From Caenorhabditis remanei (taxonomy: Eukaryota > Nematoda > Chromadorea > Rhabditida > Rhabditidae): DNA of 64,000 bases. The position numbers and the translations under genes were made by a program. Positions 35,320 to 46,300 of the stretch are shown here, one piece after another. Where the stretch lies: the NCBI RefSeq assembly GCF_010183535.1, contig NC_071332.1:10106001-10170000 (forward strand). The letters run 5' to 3'. Position 1 is the first letter of the stretch; every line of letters starts with the position of its first letter. The notes beneath the pieces are model-generated. The model was given only the letters and a program-made list of their open reading frames with translations, did not search any database and had not been told where the DNA came from.

Positions 35320-35880
35320 ATTTCTTCAGTTAATGTTAGTTCAGAATCGTAATGTCTTTCAAACAATCATGATTGTTTTCATATGTATTTATTTTTTAAT
35401 ATGTACCGTAGCTATTTGACTTTTCACAGAATGGGTCATGCTGAAATCAGAGTTTTCTCTACCCGACCAGTCCTGGATCTTCTGTGCAAAACTTTAAAAA
35501 CTAGAATTTATAGTTTGTTAAAAAATAGAGCCTGATCAATCGGACCAGTCAAAATTGACGAATTTGTTATTGCTCCTTTAAGAATCCTCTCACCCGATTA
35601 TTTTTAATTATTGTTCTATTTTTCTCTCGTTTTTGATCATTCACTCATTTTCCTGTTAAATTTCCTGCACGGATCTCAACTCGATTCAACGAGAACATTG
35701 TATTAGCATCGTGAAAAAGAACCAGTTTTGCTCTTGATATCCATCTTCAGTGAGAATTTCTCTCTCCAAATTTCCGACTTTTATAACGTAATTCACAATA
35801 AGATTATGAATTACCGTACCCCTAGCACGACATCACACATCACATCCACCCAACTTCCCAAGTACAGTAACCTATTCGCC

Positions 35881-35902
35881 CCGCCCCTTCCCAGATGGGC
35901 GG
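35881..35902. promoter_or_regulatory. Paired Sp1-type GC boxes before the END-type gene
   Basis: CCGCCCC at 35881-35887 and GGGCGG at 35897-35902 face each other about 80 bp upstream of the start. GC boxes are rare in this AT-rich sequence. Sp1-family input into worm endoderm genes is something I recall, not proved here. Confidence 0.45.
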
Positions 35903-35982
35903 AGCTTGAGAAGACCACGTAGATCACATTTTCCAACTCGTATCGTATCTCGAGAAAACGACATTCCTCATTATCTCGAAGG

Positions 35983-36948
35983 ATGTATCCAATATCATCG
36001 TCATCCTCTTCTTCAACGTCTTCCCCTCCATCTAACACTCATAATACTTCATATGCATATGGAATTGTGGACAAAGATGGAAATATTCATTCTCATGAAA
36101 TGCATTTTTCACATGATCACGGAAATCCATCTCCAGTTCACACTCCTCAAATGTATGATCCAATTGCAACACCATTTCTCATGGACCCACATTTCGAGGA
36201 TTTTGGACAATATTTCGGTAATTTTTAACTCATCTTCTTGAAAAATAGAAAATTTCAGTTCCATCGTATGTTCCACCTCTTCAACAACTTCCTCCAGTTA
36301 ATTCTGTTTTCGGAAGCTTTGATATTTCAATGAATAATATTGTCAACAATGAGCAATATCCACAATATCCGGAAATTGGAATGAACTATGTGCAGGTGCA
36401 AGAGCAGGAAAATTTGGCACCGACTCCACGGAAAAATAGTGGAGGTAGAAAGGTTAGATTTCACAAATTTTGAGTGATGTCTGTCTGTTTGTTCGGATAT
36501 CCTCAGGATTTATATTCGGAACTGCCATTACTTCTAAGTTCTGAACGGCTTTCATTGAGAATATGTTTTTTTTTATCATAACAGACTTCGTAACTACACT
36601 TTTTCAGCCATCGGCGTTCCATCACAACTCTGTTTGCTCCAATCCAAATTGTGGAACACGTCAAACAACTCTCTGGAGAAGAACGGATTCTGGAGCCATC
36701 GAGTGCAAGTGAGTTTTAACACAAAGGAATTCCTAAACCCTCAAAACATTCTTTTTTTCAGTGGCTGCTCCCTTTACTTCCGAAAGAATGGTGTCCAACG
36801 ACCTGCTGATTTGTGCAATAAGGTAATCATGAAGAGAAATCGCCGTCCTCGTGTAGAAACACAGCTACCGGTGAGCCGAGGAGTCTCCAATCTGCAAGAG
36901 CAGAGCACACAACAACTACAAAACATTGAGAACGTACAGCTACTGTAA
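35983..36948 (+). CDS. end-1/end-3: END-1/END-3-type GATA transcription factor (endoderm specification)
   Basis: Exons 35983-36217, 36259-36452, 36608-36708 and 36762-36948 join in frame to 238 residues. Residues 4-18 are a poly-serine tract ([16 protein letters not shown]). A single C-terminal zinc finger reads [20 protein letters not shown], then [19 protein letters not shown] and a basic tail IMKRNRRPR. The spacing is C-x4-C-x17-C-x2-C. One finger with TTLWRR, CN.C.LYFRKN and MKRNRRPR, plus an N-terminal Ser tract, is characteristic of END-1/END-3. These factors commit the E blastomere to gut downstream of SKN-1 and MED and switch on elt-2/elt-7. END-1 versus END-3 cannot be settled here. 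The presence of ric-7 and ddx-17 in the same window supports the family call. Confidence 0.85.
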
Positions 36949-37149
36949 AACAATCTTATCTCCACTTTTTTGTATTTTTCTTTGTTCTATTTTTTATTTG
37001 AATTGATGATCTCTCGGAATGAATTCTGACATCTGTCAGTTTGACTGATAAAAATGACAGCATTTATCAACATTTTTGGGAATTGTTGGGGGGATACAGG
37101 TATATTTGAACAGAAAAATGATGAGATGAAAATTACAAAGTATTGAGAA

Positions 37150-38399
37150 TCATTCGAAATGATCCAGAAAGCTTTGTTCCATGAAAGTACAATTATTTGA
37201 GCATTCTGGTTCAAAGAACAGTCCCTCGCGTGTAATATGCAATACAAGAGCTTCTTCATCGTATTCCAGTTTTGATTTAATCTTTTGGAGGACTTGAAAT
37301 AATTGATTGAAGCACACCTCTTTCTTCCAATTGACACCACTATTTGGAATGCTGTTCGTCCATTTTTTATTAACGCGGAAAACTCGCTCACTCCTGTAAC
37401 CCGCTTTCTGTCCATAAATGATGTATGGAACATTAGCGAAAAAAGATTGAAGATAGTGGTCTAGACTGCGCCTCTCCAACCATTTCATATGACCGTATGA
37501 CGTGGTTTTCAGTTCCACAAACTTTCCTTCTGAAACATTATTAATGTTGTTTTCGGCACGGAAAGCCAACTGAACTAACCTCTATCGATTGCATCGATTT
37601 CAGCTGAGTAGAACAATTTTATTGTTTCTTTTCCTGAGGATAAAGTCGTTCGTAGAACACATTTCGAGCACTCATCTGTTGTTAGTGTTTCATATTTATT
37701 GTGTTGATTTCCGTATTTATCCAAAGTGAGGTATCGTTCGAATCGGTGACCATAAGGTAGCGAGTAATCTTCGCTGGAAACATCAAGTTTAAATGATACT
37801 CTCATAGGTGAATTTAAGACCGGAAATTCCAAAGTTCCAGACTTTTGAATCATGTGTGGATTCTCGAGATATTTTGAGAAACAGCGAGTAGACAATTCAG
37901 ACTTTTCATTTCCTTTTTCAGCTTACCTGTCTTCTTTTTTGTCACATAAAAAGATGACTCCATTCTTTCGAATTGCTTGTATTTCCACGCGTTTAACTTC
38001 ATATGGAGATTTAGCGATCGACACCAGATTTCTACGATTGGAAACGAAATCTGCTCCGATAGCCTGGAAAATTGCAATAACTCCTATTTGTTTGAACATC
38101 TTAGTTTTACCTCTTTCAATGAAGAACCTTTTTTGTAAGTTCTCTTCATATAATCAAAAAATGAGTGATACTTATCATTGAATCCAGTATCTTTGTATCC
38201 GTCCAATCCGAGTGTCAAGTCTAACTCATCCTCCAAAAGTCCATACAAGTTCTCATCTTCATTCAATAGAGGCGGAAGACCGAAAGGAATCGTTGACCTG
38301 AAAACTTTAATCAAATATATGAAAGTTCGACTGGCAAGCAAACCTGTCGGGAAGTTTAGTGTAAGTTCCAATTTTTTGAATGTTTATTGTTACATGCAT
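37150..38399 (-). CDS. DXO/RAI1-family (Dom-3-like) decapping nuclease, copy 3 (divergent)
   Basis: Exons 38344-38399, 38111-38297, 37927-38063, 37580-37773 and 37150-37529 join to 317 residues. The start MHVTINIQKIGTY aligns with copies 1 and 2. Motifs: GHRFERYLTL, YSAEIDAID, FVELKT and YLQSFFAN, so catalytic positions are conserved although overall identity is much lower. Gene structure differs: an extra 153-bp intron splits the exon before the FE motif. The intron that follows FRV in copies 1 and 2 is absent. The END-type gene lies between this copy and copy 2, on the other strand. Confidence 0.87.
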
Positions 38400-38435
38400 T
38401 ATTCACTCTGTAAATGAATTGATGACTCGGGTTGA

Positions 38436-38507
38436 AAAATGGATTTGTCGTCTTTCAGTAGATCGACTTCTAATCAGAAAATTGCAGGTTCGAGTCCTGC
38501 CTCACCA
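38436..38507 (+). pseudogene. Degenerate tRNA-Arg(UCU)-like sequence
   Basis: 38484-38500 forms a perfect T-arm (GCAGG TTCGAGT CCTGC). It is preceded by GACTTCTAATCAG, which matches the anticodon loop and 3' stem of tRNA-Arg(UCU). The 5' anticodon strand (ATCGA) no longer pairs with TCAGA. No acceptor stem complementary to CTCACCA is found at the expected place. It therefore looks like a decayed or retro-inserted tRNA copy. Confidence 0.45.
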
Positions 38508-39310
38508 TGTACGAATAAAAAGAGAGTTTGCGGGTTCGAATTATTGTTGGAAAGGAGAAAAATTGAAGAAAAGGGATGGAAGGGGGCCCCTTTTATACTA
38601 GAGACTGTAAGAGAGAGAGAGAGAATAGGGAAAAGGAGGTGAATTAGAAAAGTCCGGAGGGGAATGGTGGTTGATCGCTGAGATCACGAGGAGCCTGAGT
38701 CATCGAAACAATGGAATGCTAGAAGAACTAAATGGTGATGTGGGGGGAATATGTACAGAAGAAATAATTACAAAAATAATAAACAAGAAAAAAAAACTTA
38801 GTTTTGAAGAAAAACAAACTTAGTTTCGGAAATAGCGGCTCCTTCTTCTTTGATATCGCGGCCTTCTACAAAGACGTCGACAATCTTAGTATCATAGAAA
38901 ATTTTCAATAGCAACGAACGGGAGAAGTTCAGCATGTAACTTTTTACAATGAATATATCTCAATATGAAACTTGTTCTACACTTTTGATAGTTCTAGTGA
39001 AAAAAAAACGTGGCTGCAGGCAATAATCGTCTTTATTATGACACTAGCAAACCAAAAAACAATTTCTGGAATGCATAAAAAGAACACACAAGGGAGCTAT
39101 ATATTGAACAAGAAGCGTTGGTTATTATCACCAGATGGCGTACCTAACAGTCTTGGTTATGCTCAGTCTGGCAATGTACAAATGAGGCGAGTAATATCAC
39201 TAAAAATAATTAATAGTACAACTGGCTAGTAGAGAATACGATAAAATATGTTCAAGATCTAAAGGGTATCAATATGGGGGCAAACGGGGCAAATGTACAA
39301 ATGAGAGAAG
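38508..39310. other. Intergenic, no gene seen
   Basis: Includes a GA microsatellite near 38611-38624. The open frame at 38972-39229 has no partner exon. Part of it is probably 3' UTR of the PUF gene. Confidence 0.4.
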
Positions 39311-41149
39311 CTATTCGTCAAAAACGGAGCGCTTCTGGAAATTTTGGTGGAATTGAGCACTCATATCCATGAGTGGTGCCGGCATCGCCCACAATGGCAT
39401 TGGTTCGTTCGTCATCGTCATCGGTACGTTGAGCTTCTGGAGCGATTCGATGATCTTCTTTCCAGAAGAGAAACGTTCAAGGCGGCTGGCCTGACGGTTG
39501 ACACGATTTTTGATGCGATCAAACCATTTGGCATAGAGACGCAATTCCGCTGGTGACATCTTGCGTTCTCTGAATTGATTTTTTTTAGTTGTGCCTCTTG
39601 AAACAACTCTAACTCACTCTTTTCCAAGAAGTGCAGAGATGCAAATAGAAATCATCTGTTGGATGACGTAGTTTCCATATTGGTGGAAAAGAAGAATGTC
39701 CAACGCATCGCGGTTCGTCTCCTGATCTTTGACGTAGCCATCAAAGATCTCATCCATCATTTCCGACAGAAGGTGTGGCGGAGCAAAAAGGAAGGCACCC
39801 TCCACAACATGGGATGCATACTTGTCTTGGGACATTGAAAGAATGTTGCGAAGGAGACACTTCTCGATAATTGTGTCACGGTACATCTCCATCACTCCGG
39901 AAGATTTGATGACGTATTGAACAACATAATTGGCGAACTCGTTGGAAGAGAGACGGAAACAGTTACGTGCGACCGATGTCATCAAACCATGAAGAAGTTG
40001 AAGACGAGTGTTGAAGCATGGGAGCTATAAAAGACGTTTAAATTCCCCAAAAAATGAGGGAGATGTACCTTTGGATTGTCGGACAGTTTGTCGATTGTCT
40101 GCTGAACAAGACGACATCCGTACTTGTCCTGGCAAACAGTCATCAAGTTATCATCACGGCAAAGAAACTTGACGAAGAAACTCCAAGCGCCAATTGGAAG
40201 AAGCTTAACAACTTTTTGGAGAACGTGAATGGCACATTGGTCAGTACACAATGGAAGGAAGTTGAGAGTACTGATTTTATGTACAAGCTTCATCGCGATA
40301 GACTCATCGAACTTCTGAAATCATATAGCATGTTTATTTCCGAAAATCGGTTATCATTTTACCTGGATAGAGAGCTGAACAACTCGGCATGCAAATTTGT
40401 CAAGACACATTTCGATCAAACCATTCTCACTCATTGTGCTGACAAGACGATCCTGTTCTTCCAACGAAGCATGTTCAACAAACTTCTGGATGATGAAATT
40501 GCCGGCTGCACTGCGGCAAAGACTTGTGAAAACTGTACTTTGTTCAGTGAGTTTATCGAACAGCAAGCTGTGCATCTCGTCGTCTTGCTCCGATGGGAAA
40601 TGACTTTCCAAGAACTTGACTCCAGTTCTATCCATGGCAAAATCGATAAGCGATCCGTTACGAACAACATCTTGAAGCGTAAGATCATCGCGAATGTTAC
40701 CGCTCATGTCGACGGCCCATGACGGCAGAAGGCGGGTCGAGCGGACATTGCTTTGGAAATTCCCGACAAACGAAGAGTTGTTTGCAGTGAAATCCGCGAA
40801 AGATTCGTTACCGAAAGAGAAATCCGCTAGACCGAAATCAGCTGGAGTCATGTTCAATGGTTCCTTTGGTGTGGATTGGGTGATTGCAGTCAGACGGCAC
40901 GGACCATTTGATTTGACAAATGGATGTGGGGAGTACAGAGAGTTGTTTTGATTTCTAGCTCCCATCAAGTCGAAAATTGGGAGATTTGACGAGAAAACGC
41001 CTGAAAGCAAGGGATACAGATAAATTACATGCAATTTTCTCACCTCCATCGAATGATCCGCTGAAAATGCTCAGATCGGCTGCCTGGAGTTCGCTAATCG
41101 AAGACGACTCCGACAGTTTCGAATCGCTTCGTCCAGACTTCTCACTCAT
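39311..41149 (-). CDS. PUF (Pumilio/FBF) RNA-binding protein
   Basis: Exons 41044-41149, 40363-41000, 40069-40314, 39618-40024 and 39311-39569 join in frame to 551 residues. The N-terminus is serine-rich (SKLSESSSISELQAADLS). From about residue 145 there are eight Puf repeats. Recognisable cores are AAGNFIIQKFVEHAS, DKFACRVVQLSIQ, TDQCAIHVLQKVV, QDKYGCRLVQQTID, SNEFANYVVQYVI, QDKYASHVVEG and HQYGNYVIQQMI. The C-terminus has RLERFSSGKKIIESL, which is shared by the FBF and PUF-3/11 groups. PUF proteins bind UGU-containing 3' UTR elements and repress mRNAs, chiefly in the germline. By motif it looks nearer PUF-3/PUF-11 than FBF; that placement is tentative. Confidence 0.9.
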
Positions 41150-41637
41150 ATTGGAACAGAAACAGGGAGTACAGGTTAGTATCTGAAAATCATAAACTTC
41201 AAAACAACATTCCGAGTGTGGGTGAATGCACAAGGAAAACAAACGAGGAAAATAAGGAAACATGCAAAAGTGTCTGATATGAACTTTTAAATCTGGTTCG
41301 CTGAGAAAGAGAATTGTTGCCGCCTTTTTAAGAAAAACATTTTCCTGTTTAAAAGATCAAATGAGATAGGTCAAAATATTCATTTTTATAAAACATTTGC
41401 TTTCAAGTGCACCGGTTCAGAAAAATGTGATTTTAAAATTTTCCGCGCTCTTTTCGAAACCGTAATCTAAAATTTCTTCTATCCTGCACATCAAACTTTT
41501 TGGTTTTGAATTCTGTTTTTTTTCCTGATTTTTTTAAATTTCCAGATTTTAAAGCAAGATTTTTTAATATTCGTCGATATATTGAAATAAAAATCAAATC
41601 AAAACCTTAAATATTGATCTAAAGCAAACTTTTCAGC
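41150..41637. promoter_or_regulatory. Divergent promoter region of PUF and coiled-coil genes
   Basis: 488 bp between head-to-head starts. AACTTTTCAG ends one base before the ATG of the coiled-coil gene and has no partner donor, so it is a likely trans-splice acceptor. Confidence 0.5.
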
Positions 41638-42606
41638 ATGAATCGTCTGAATGAGGAACAAATTATCCATTCAGAAATGATGAGATTGCTCGAAAAAATT
41701 CTTTCTCTTGCTGGAGAGATGAAAAATTTCGAACTGCAGAACCAAAAAGCGACTGTAATCTGGGCAAGCGAGTGGGTTGAAAAAGTTGATAATTTGAACG
41801 ACGCAATCGAAAACCTGGCAGTCCGCATCATGATAGCGGAGAGCTTCAAACAGGTATCTAACCAGATTCTTGATTGGAATCTGTTTTCCATTATTAATAT
41901 CTTTCTTTCAAAGATCAATTCGTCTCATTCCGAGCCATTGAAGAATAAACTCACCGAAATCGTCATTGTAATGAGTAAAATTACTGAAAACATGTACAAA
42001 ATCATTAATCGCAACCAAGACGAGCGTTTGAATGCTGCGTGAGTGCGACCAATAATAAAAAATAATTAAATACTTTATATTACAGAAAGATTATAGCCGA
42101 GCAGCGCATCAACATCTTATTGATTGAAAAAGAGAGGATCACAAGATTGTTAGAAGCTCAGAAATTGAAAATTAAACAGAAAGAAGAGTTGGAACGGCAG
42201 AAGTCGGAAGAAGTCCGTTCGACAGAAATGAGACGAGAAATGCGTATCAAAGCATTGGAAGAACATAAAAGTGAGAACTTTTGTATCACATGATCTTTAA
42301 CAAACAGTATATTCAGAATATCTCGCTTCTCGTCAAGCCATTGAATTTCTTAATTCGGTGAATGATGCTACTGTCATCTCAAGTCATTCTAACGAAGATA
42401 CGAACACTATTATTGAAGACGAAGGACTTCATTGTCGGAAGAAACGTCGATCTCGTAGTCTCGCTCGCAAAGTTGTCGGTCGTGTAAAGGTATTGTCATT
42501 ACTTTCGAGCATAAATAATTTTCTCATTCAGAAAACGATTCGTAGAAGTATCTCAGCTGTGAACAACTATCTTCCACATCTTCATCATCACGATAAACAA
42601 GAATAG
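41638..42606 (+). CDS. Orphan coiled-coil protein with basic C-terminus
   Basis: Exons 41638-42038, 42086-42270, 42317-42489 and 42532-42606 join in frame to 277 residues. I do not recognise the family. The N-terminal 130 residues are helical and lack glycine-rich or membrane segments (MNRLNEEQIIHSEMMRLLEK..). Residues 135-200 are a strong coiled coil (EQRINILLIEKERITRLLEA). The tail has a basic cluster CRKKRRSRSLARKVVGRVKK and ends with a histidine run before DKQE. The basic cluster could be a nuclear localisation signal. It is divergent to the PUF gene, which might mean shared germline expression. Confidence 0.7.
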
Positions 42607-43384
42607 CTATTTCAGCTGAAACCTGTATCCCTGTAAATAATCAAGTTCCAATTTCGTCATAATCTTGATATTATTTCCATTAATTACTGTAGATAAAGTG
42701 TAAACTTATATTTAGACATAAATAAAACTTAGTTTTAGAATAAAAACAAGTCAGTTACTCAGTTATCATTGCTTCTGATGCCGTTTTACTCCACTTTCTA
42801 AATATGGGATTGTGTTCAGGTTGGAGTTTTAAAATTGTTGTGTTGCACTTGAGATCTGATTTAAAAACGAACTTTACTCGTTTACATTTAACAACAACAG
42901 ACCACTCAGAAATAAGTAAGTACGGAAGAGATAATTGATTTATTAAAACCTTCAGAGCGACAAATTTTGAAAAATGATGATAACATGAATTGCCTAGATT
43001 TCGAGTATTAAAAGCAGAGAAAATAACACGATACACTACGAAAACTACAGTTCTATCAAAAAATACAGAGAAAACGATTTGAAACCAGCGAAAAGGGAGG
43101 AAAACCTACGACGGGAAGTGTGATGAATTGGCACCGGGAGCACAAAAATGAGTGTGATTGTGAAAACTTTGAAAATAAAACAAAACTCGATATTTTCAGC
43201 TCCTCGAGATGATGGGAACTTCCTAGAGGAATCCAGGATGAAAGTATGAAACATTTGAGACATTTAGAAAAAAAACCCGATAAATACAGAAAATTTGAAT
43301 ATTTAAGAATGTGAGAGATAGAAAGAAGAGAAGTAAGGGATGAGAGTGTAAACCCGTTCAAAAAAGGGAAACACATAAAACGAG
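42607..43384. other. Convergent 3' regions of coiled-coil gene and ric-7
   Basis: Contains AATAAA at about 42720 for the plus-strand gene. Phe/Ser-rich minus-strand open frames (42755-43376) have no splice partner and are probably 3' UTR shadows. Confidence 0.4.
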
Positions 43385-46300
43385 TTATTCATCGTCCGGG
43401 ATGTAGAAAAGTGGAACCGGACGTTTTCCAAGACGAAGCCATGTTAGACACGGTGCAGATATTTGTGAAGCTGTGGATGAGAAGCGATGAATTTTTGGAC
43501 GCTCTGATAGTCCACGTGCATCGATAATTTCGATTGATACTCCACTTATCCGGCAGAGAATGTTCCAAAGAATCTGAAACGAAAAAAATATTATGGAAGT
43601 TGTATTATTTCTGTTTCCCCTGCTTTCATTTTTTACATTAACTTTGAAAAATCTAGATTGAATGCATATGTCAAAGAGAACATCTTTGTCATCAGAATTT
43701 CAGTGTTTTCTGGCATTAATTAGCGCGTTCATGTGTTCGAGTCATGTTCAGTGAGCTGTGCAATATGAAGCATGACGAAGAGATTCAGGCCAAAAACTGA
43801 AAAATCCAAAAACGTCATTGACTTTCAGTTGTGGAAAACCGAGCGTCCAACCGAATTCTAGCACAAAAACATCGAAAGAACAATAGTAGTCCTTGAAACT
43901 TCTTACAAATTCGAATCTTCTCGCCCTGCGTATCTCGTCCATTTCTCTTTTTTCGATATACATTCTCAATATCTACGTAATTCTGAAAACAAAGTCTATA
44001 ATGATGAGCATTGTGTCGTCTTAAGCAGTCAGAACTGGAGAACAAATGCTTTTTCGACAGAGACGATGAGATTAGGCGGTACATTCGGTAGATCTTGATA
44101 AGCACAAACTCGAAAAACAACAGAATTAGACAATTCTGATTTACGATTTACATCATCAGAAGTGCACTCGATGTTACAATGTTTCATGAATCATTTGAAT
44201 CAGAATAATTACGCCATTCTTTCATCAGTACCGTAGCTTACGCAAAACTGAAAAGTCCTCAACTTTTGGCGAGGATTTCCTCCAAAGCGGTTAGTCTCTG
44301 ATAACAATGAATGCGAGATTTCTAAAACTTCCATATTCTCCAGAAAAAGAAACGAATCGCGTCATCTCCTTTTGACTTGCAAGAAGAGGGAAAAAGGATT
44401 TACAGAACGTTTTGTCTCTCGCCTTTATTTTATGTATTTCATCACATCATTTTTTGACACTTTTTGCAAGGAAAAAGTGCAATAATAAAAATATCATTTT
44501 TAAAGAATGCACATTTCAGTTGTATGTAGCGGGTATTAATGATCAGGTACCTGGAAGTGCGAGTTTCTTGCAAAAGAGAGTATTTCTGTCTTGAAAGAGC
44601 AGGGGAATATCTCGAGTAGAAAATAAGAAACTGCTCAATGTTTTTTCTATGATCATGATCAAAACACAATGAATTCGAGAGGTTCAATACAGTGGCAATA
44701 TTCCCATATATATGTTCGCGAATGTGTGACAAGGATAATTTCTGAAGAGTAGCGTTTCCCTGAGAAAACTTCAGCTCAACTAGTGTTTCCATTTTCTAAC
44801 ATCTTTTTCTTCTGAAATAATTCAGTTCAATAATATAATCCATATCTTTCCAGAAACTCGAGGATGATCGGATCGAGATAACATAATCTGCTACTTAGGA
44901 CCTAGACTTCTAAAAGTTATTCCACTAATACTTTTCTTCTGCCCCCTTCTATATATCTTCTGCAGAATCATCACGTCATATTCTCTTGTTCCTTACCTTT
45001 GGCGGTAATTCGTCATCTCCACGATTCGACAGAGTTCTGAAGATGTCTGCAGGACTATCCACGTCGAACCAATCTTCACAAAACAGTCCAGCGAGTCGTT
45101 CATCATATGCTCGTTTTGCTTCCAGAACTATTAGTACTTGATACGCTTTGTGATGATCCGCTTCAAGGCCAAATGATGTTTCAGTGGATGCCTGAAATAG
45201 TATTAACTTGAATAAAAACAACGAAGAATATACATAAATTGAATGAATTTGATCTTTGGAAGACTGAGCAGAGATATGTACATTATGAGCAGATCTATTC
45301 TGATCGGATCTCGGATACCAAAACGTTCTGCGTAGGATGAGTTTCAATAGTTTTTAAAGCTTTCCTATTACTAATATACATCTAACATCATAGACTACCA
45401 AAATATTTAAACTTTGATGCATATTCACACTTCATTTCGGATCAAAACCAAAGATCCTTTTGTCCAACAAAAGTTCCCGAAAAGGAACGAAAACAAAGCG
45501 ATTTCGGAACAAAGTGGGAATCTCAAAGACGTCACAATAAAAATGAACCACAGCATTATCGCACTTTCTGATTTTTTCTCATGATCTAAACTCTGAAAAT
45601 GACATTTTCCGTATAGTTTGAGCTAATTTCCGAAAAGAAACCCTGGAAAATTTTAATTTTATTCTCAGAATTGAAAGTGCATAATTTCGGGGAAAGAAAT
45701 ACTTTTTTCTGTCGAACTTTCGACTTTTTCACATTTCTCTCATATTAAAAATCTAACATTTCCGGTTCTTGTTCTCAGGAAATGTGACATTTTTGAATGC
45801 CACCCTAACGGATGAACGTTCTTTGGACACCGTCACGGTGTCATTTCTATTCTGTAGTTTGATATGTTCTTGAAGATATCATTATAGAAAAATTAAATCC
45901 ATTAGAACACAGAATGATATAATCTCTCGTGAATGATCAATGCGGTTTTTTTTAGGTTGTGATAAACGAGGAAGTTAACTTGAATAGCTTACCAATTCGT
46001 GAAGTCTTCTCAAATCTTTTCTCATTTGCTTTGAGTCATATCCAGGCCATTTACTCATGAAGTCACACTCGAGGAGGGAATTGTCGAAGCGCTGAAAAAT
46101 GGAGCTATGATAAAAATTAAAGGTTACGATTATCAATGGGAAGAATTTTCACTGTTCTAACACAACTGGAAACAAGTGAATCCGTTTTTAAACAGTTGGT
46201 ACAGTACACTCGGATCATAGTTACAAGCTCTATGTACAGAACATCTCGGTTACGGTAGCGTTCTCCGTTCTGCAAACTCTCAATATTCCCAAACTTTAGT

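Larger units (their letters stand above)
34658..35982. other. Upstream region of END-type GATA gene and of DXO copy 2
   Basis: 1.3 kb without a supported gene apart from the regulatory clusters listed separately. An in-frame ATG upstream (about 35806, MNYRTPSTT) is separated from the GATA start by a stop at 35920-35922. Confidence 0.45.

Noticed and set aside
40054..40722. 222-residue plus-strand open frame
   Set aside because: Exact antisense of the PUF exons; the Puf repeats on the minus strand explain the open frame.
42755..43376. Phe/Ser-rich minus-strand open frames as a chemoreceptor remnant
   Set aside because: No conserved receptor motif; best read as ric-7 3' untranslated sequence.
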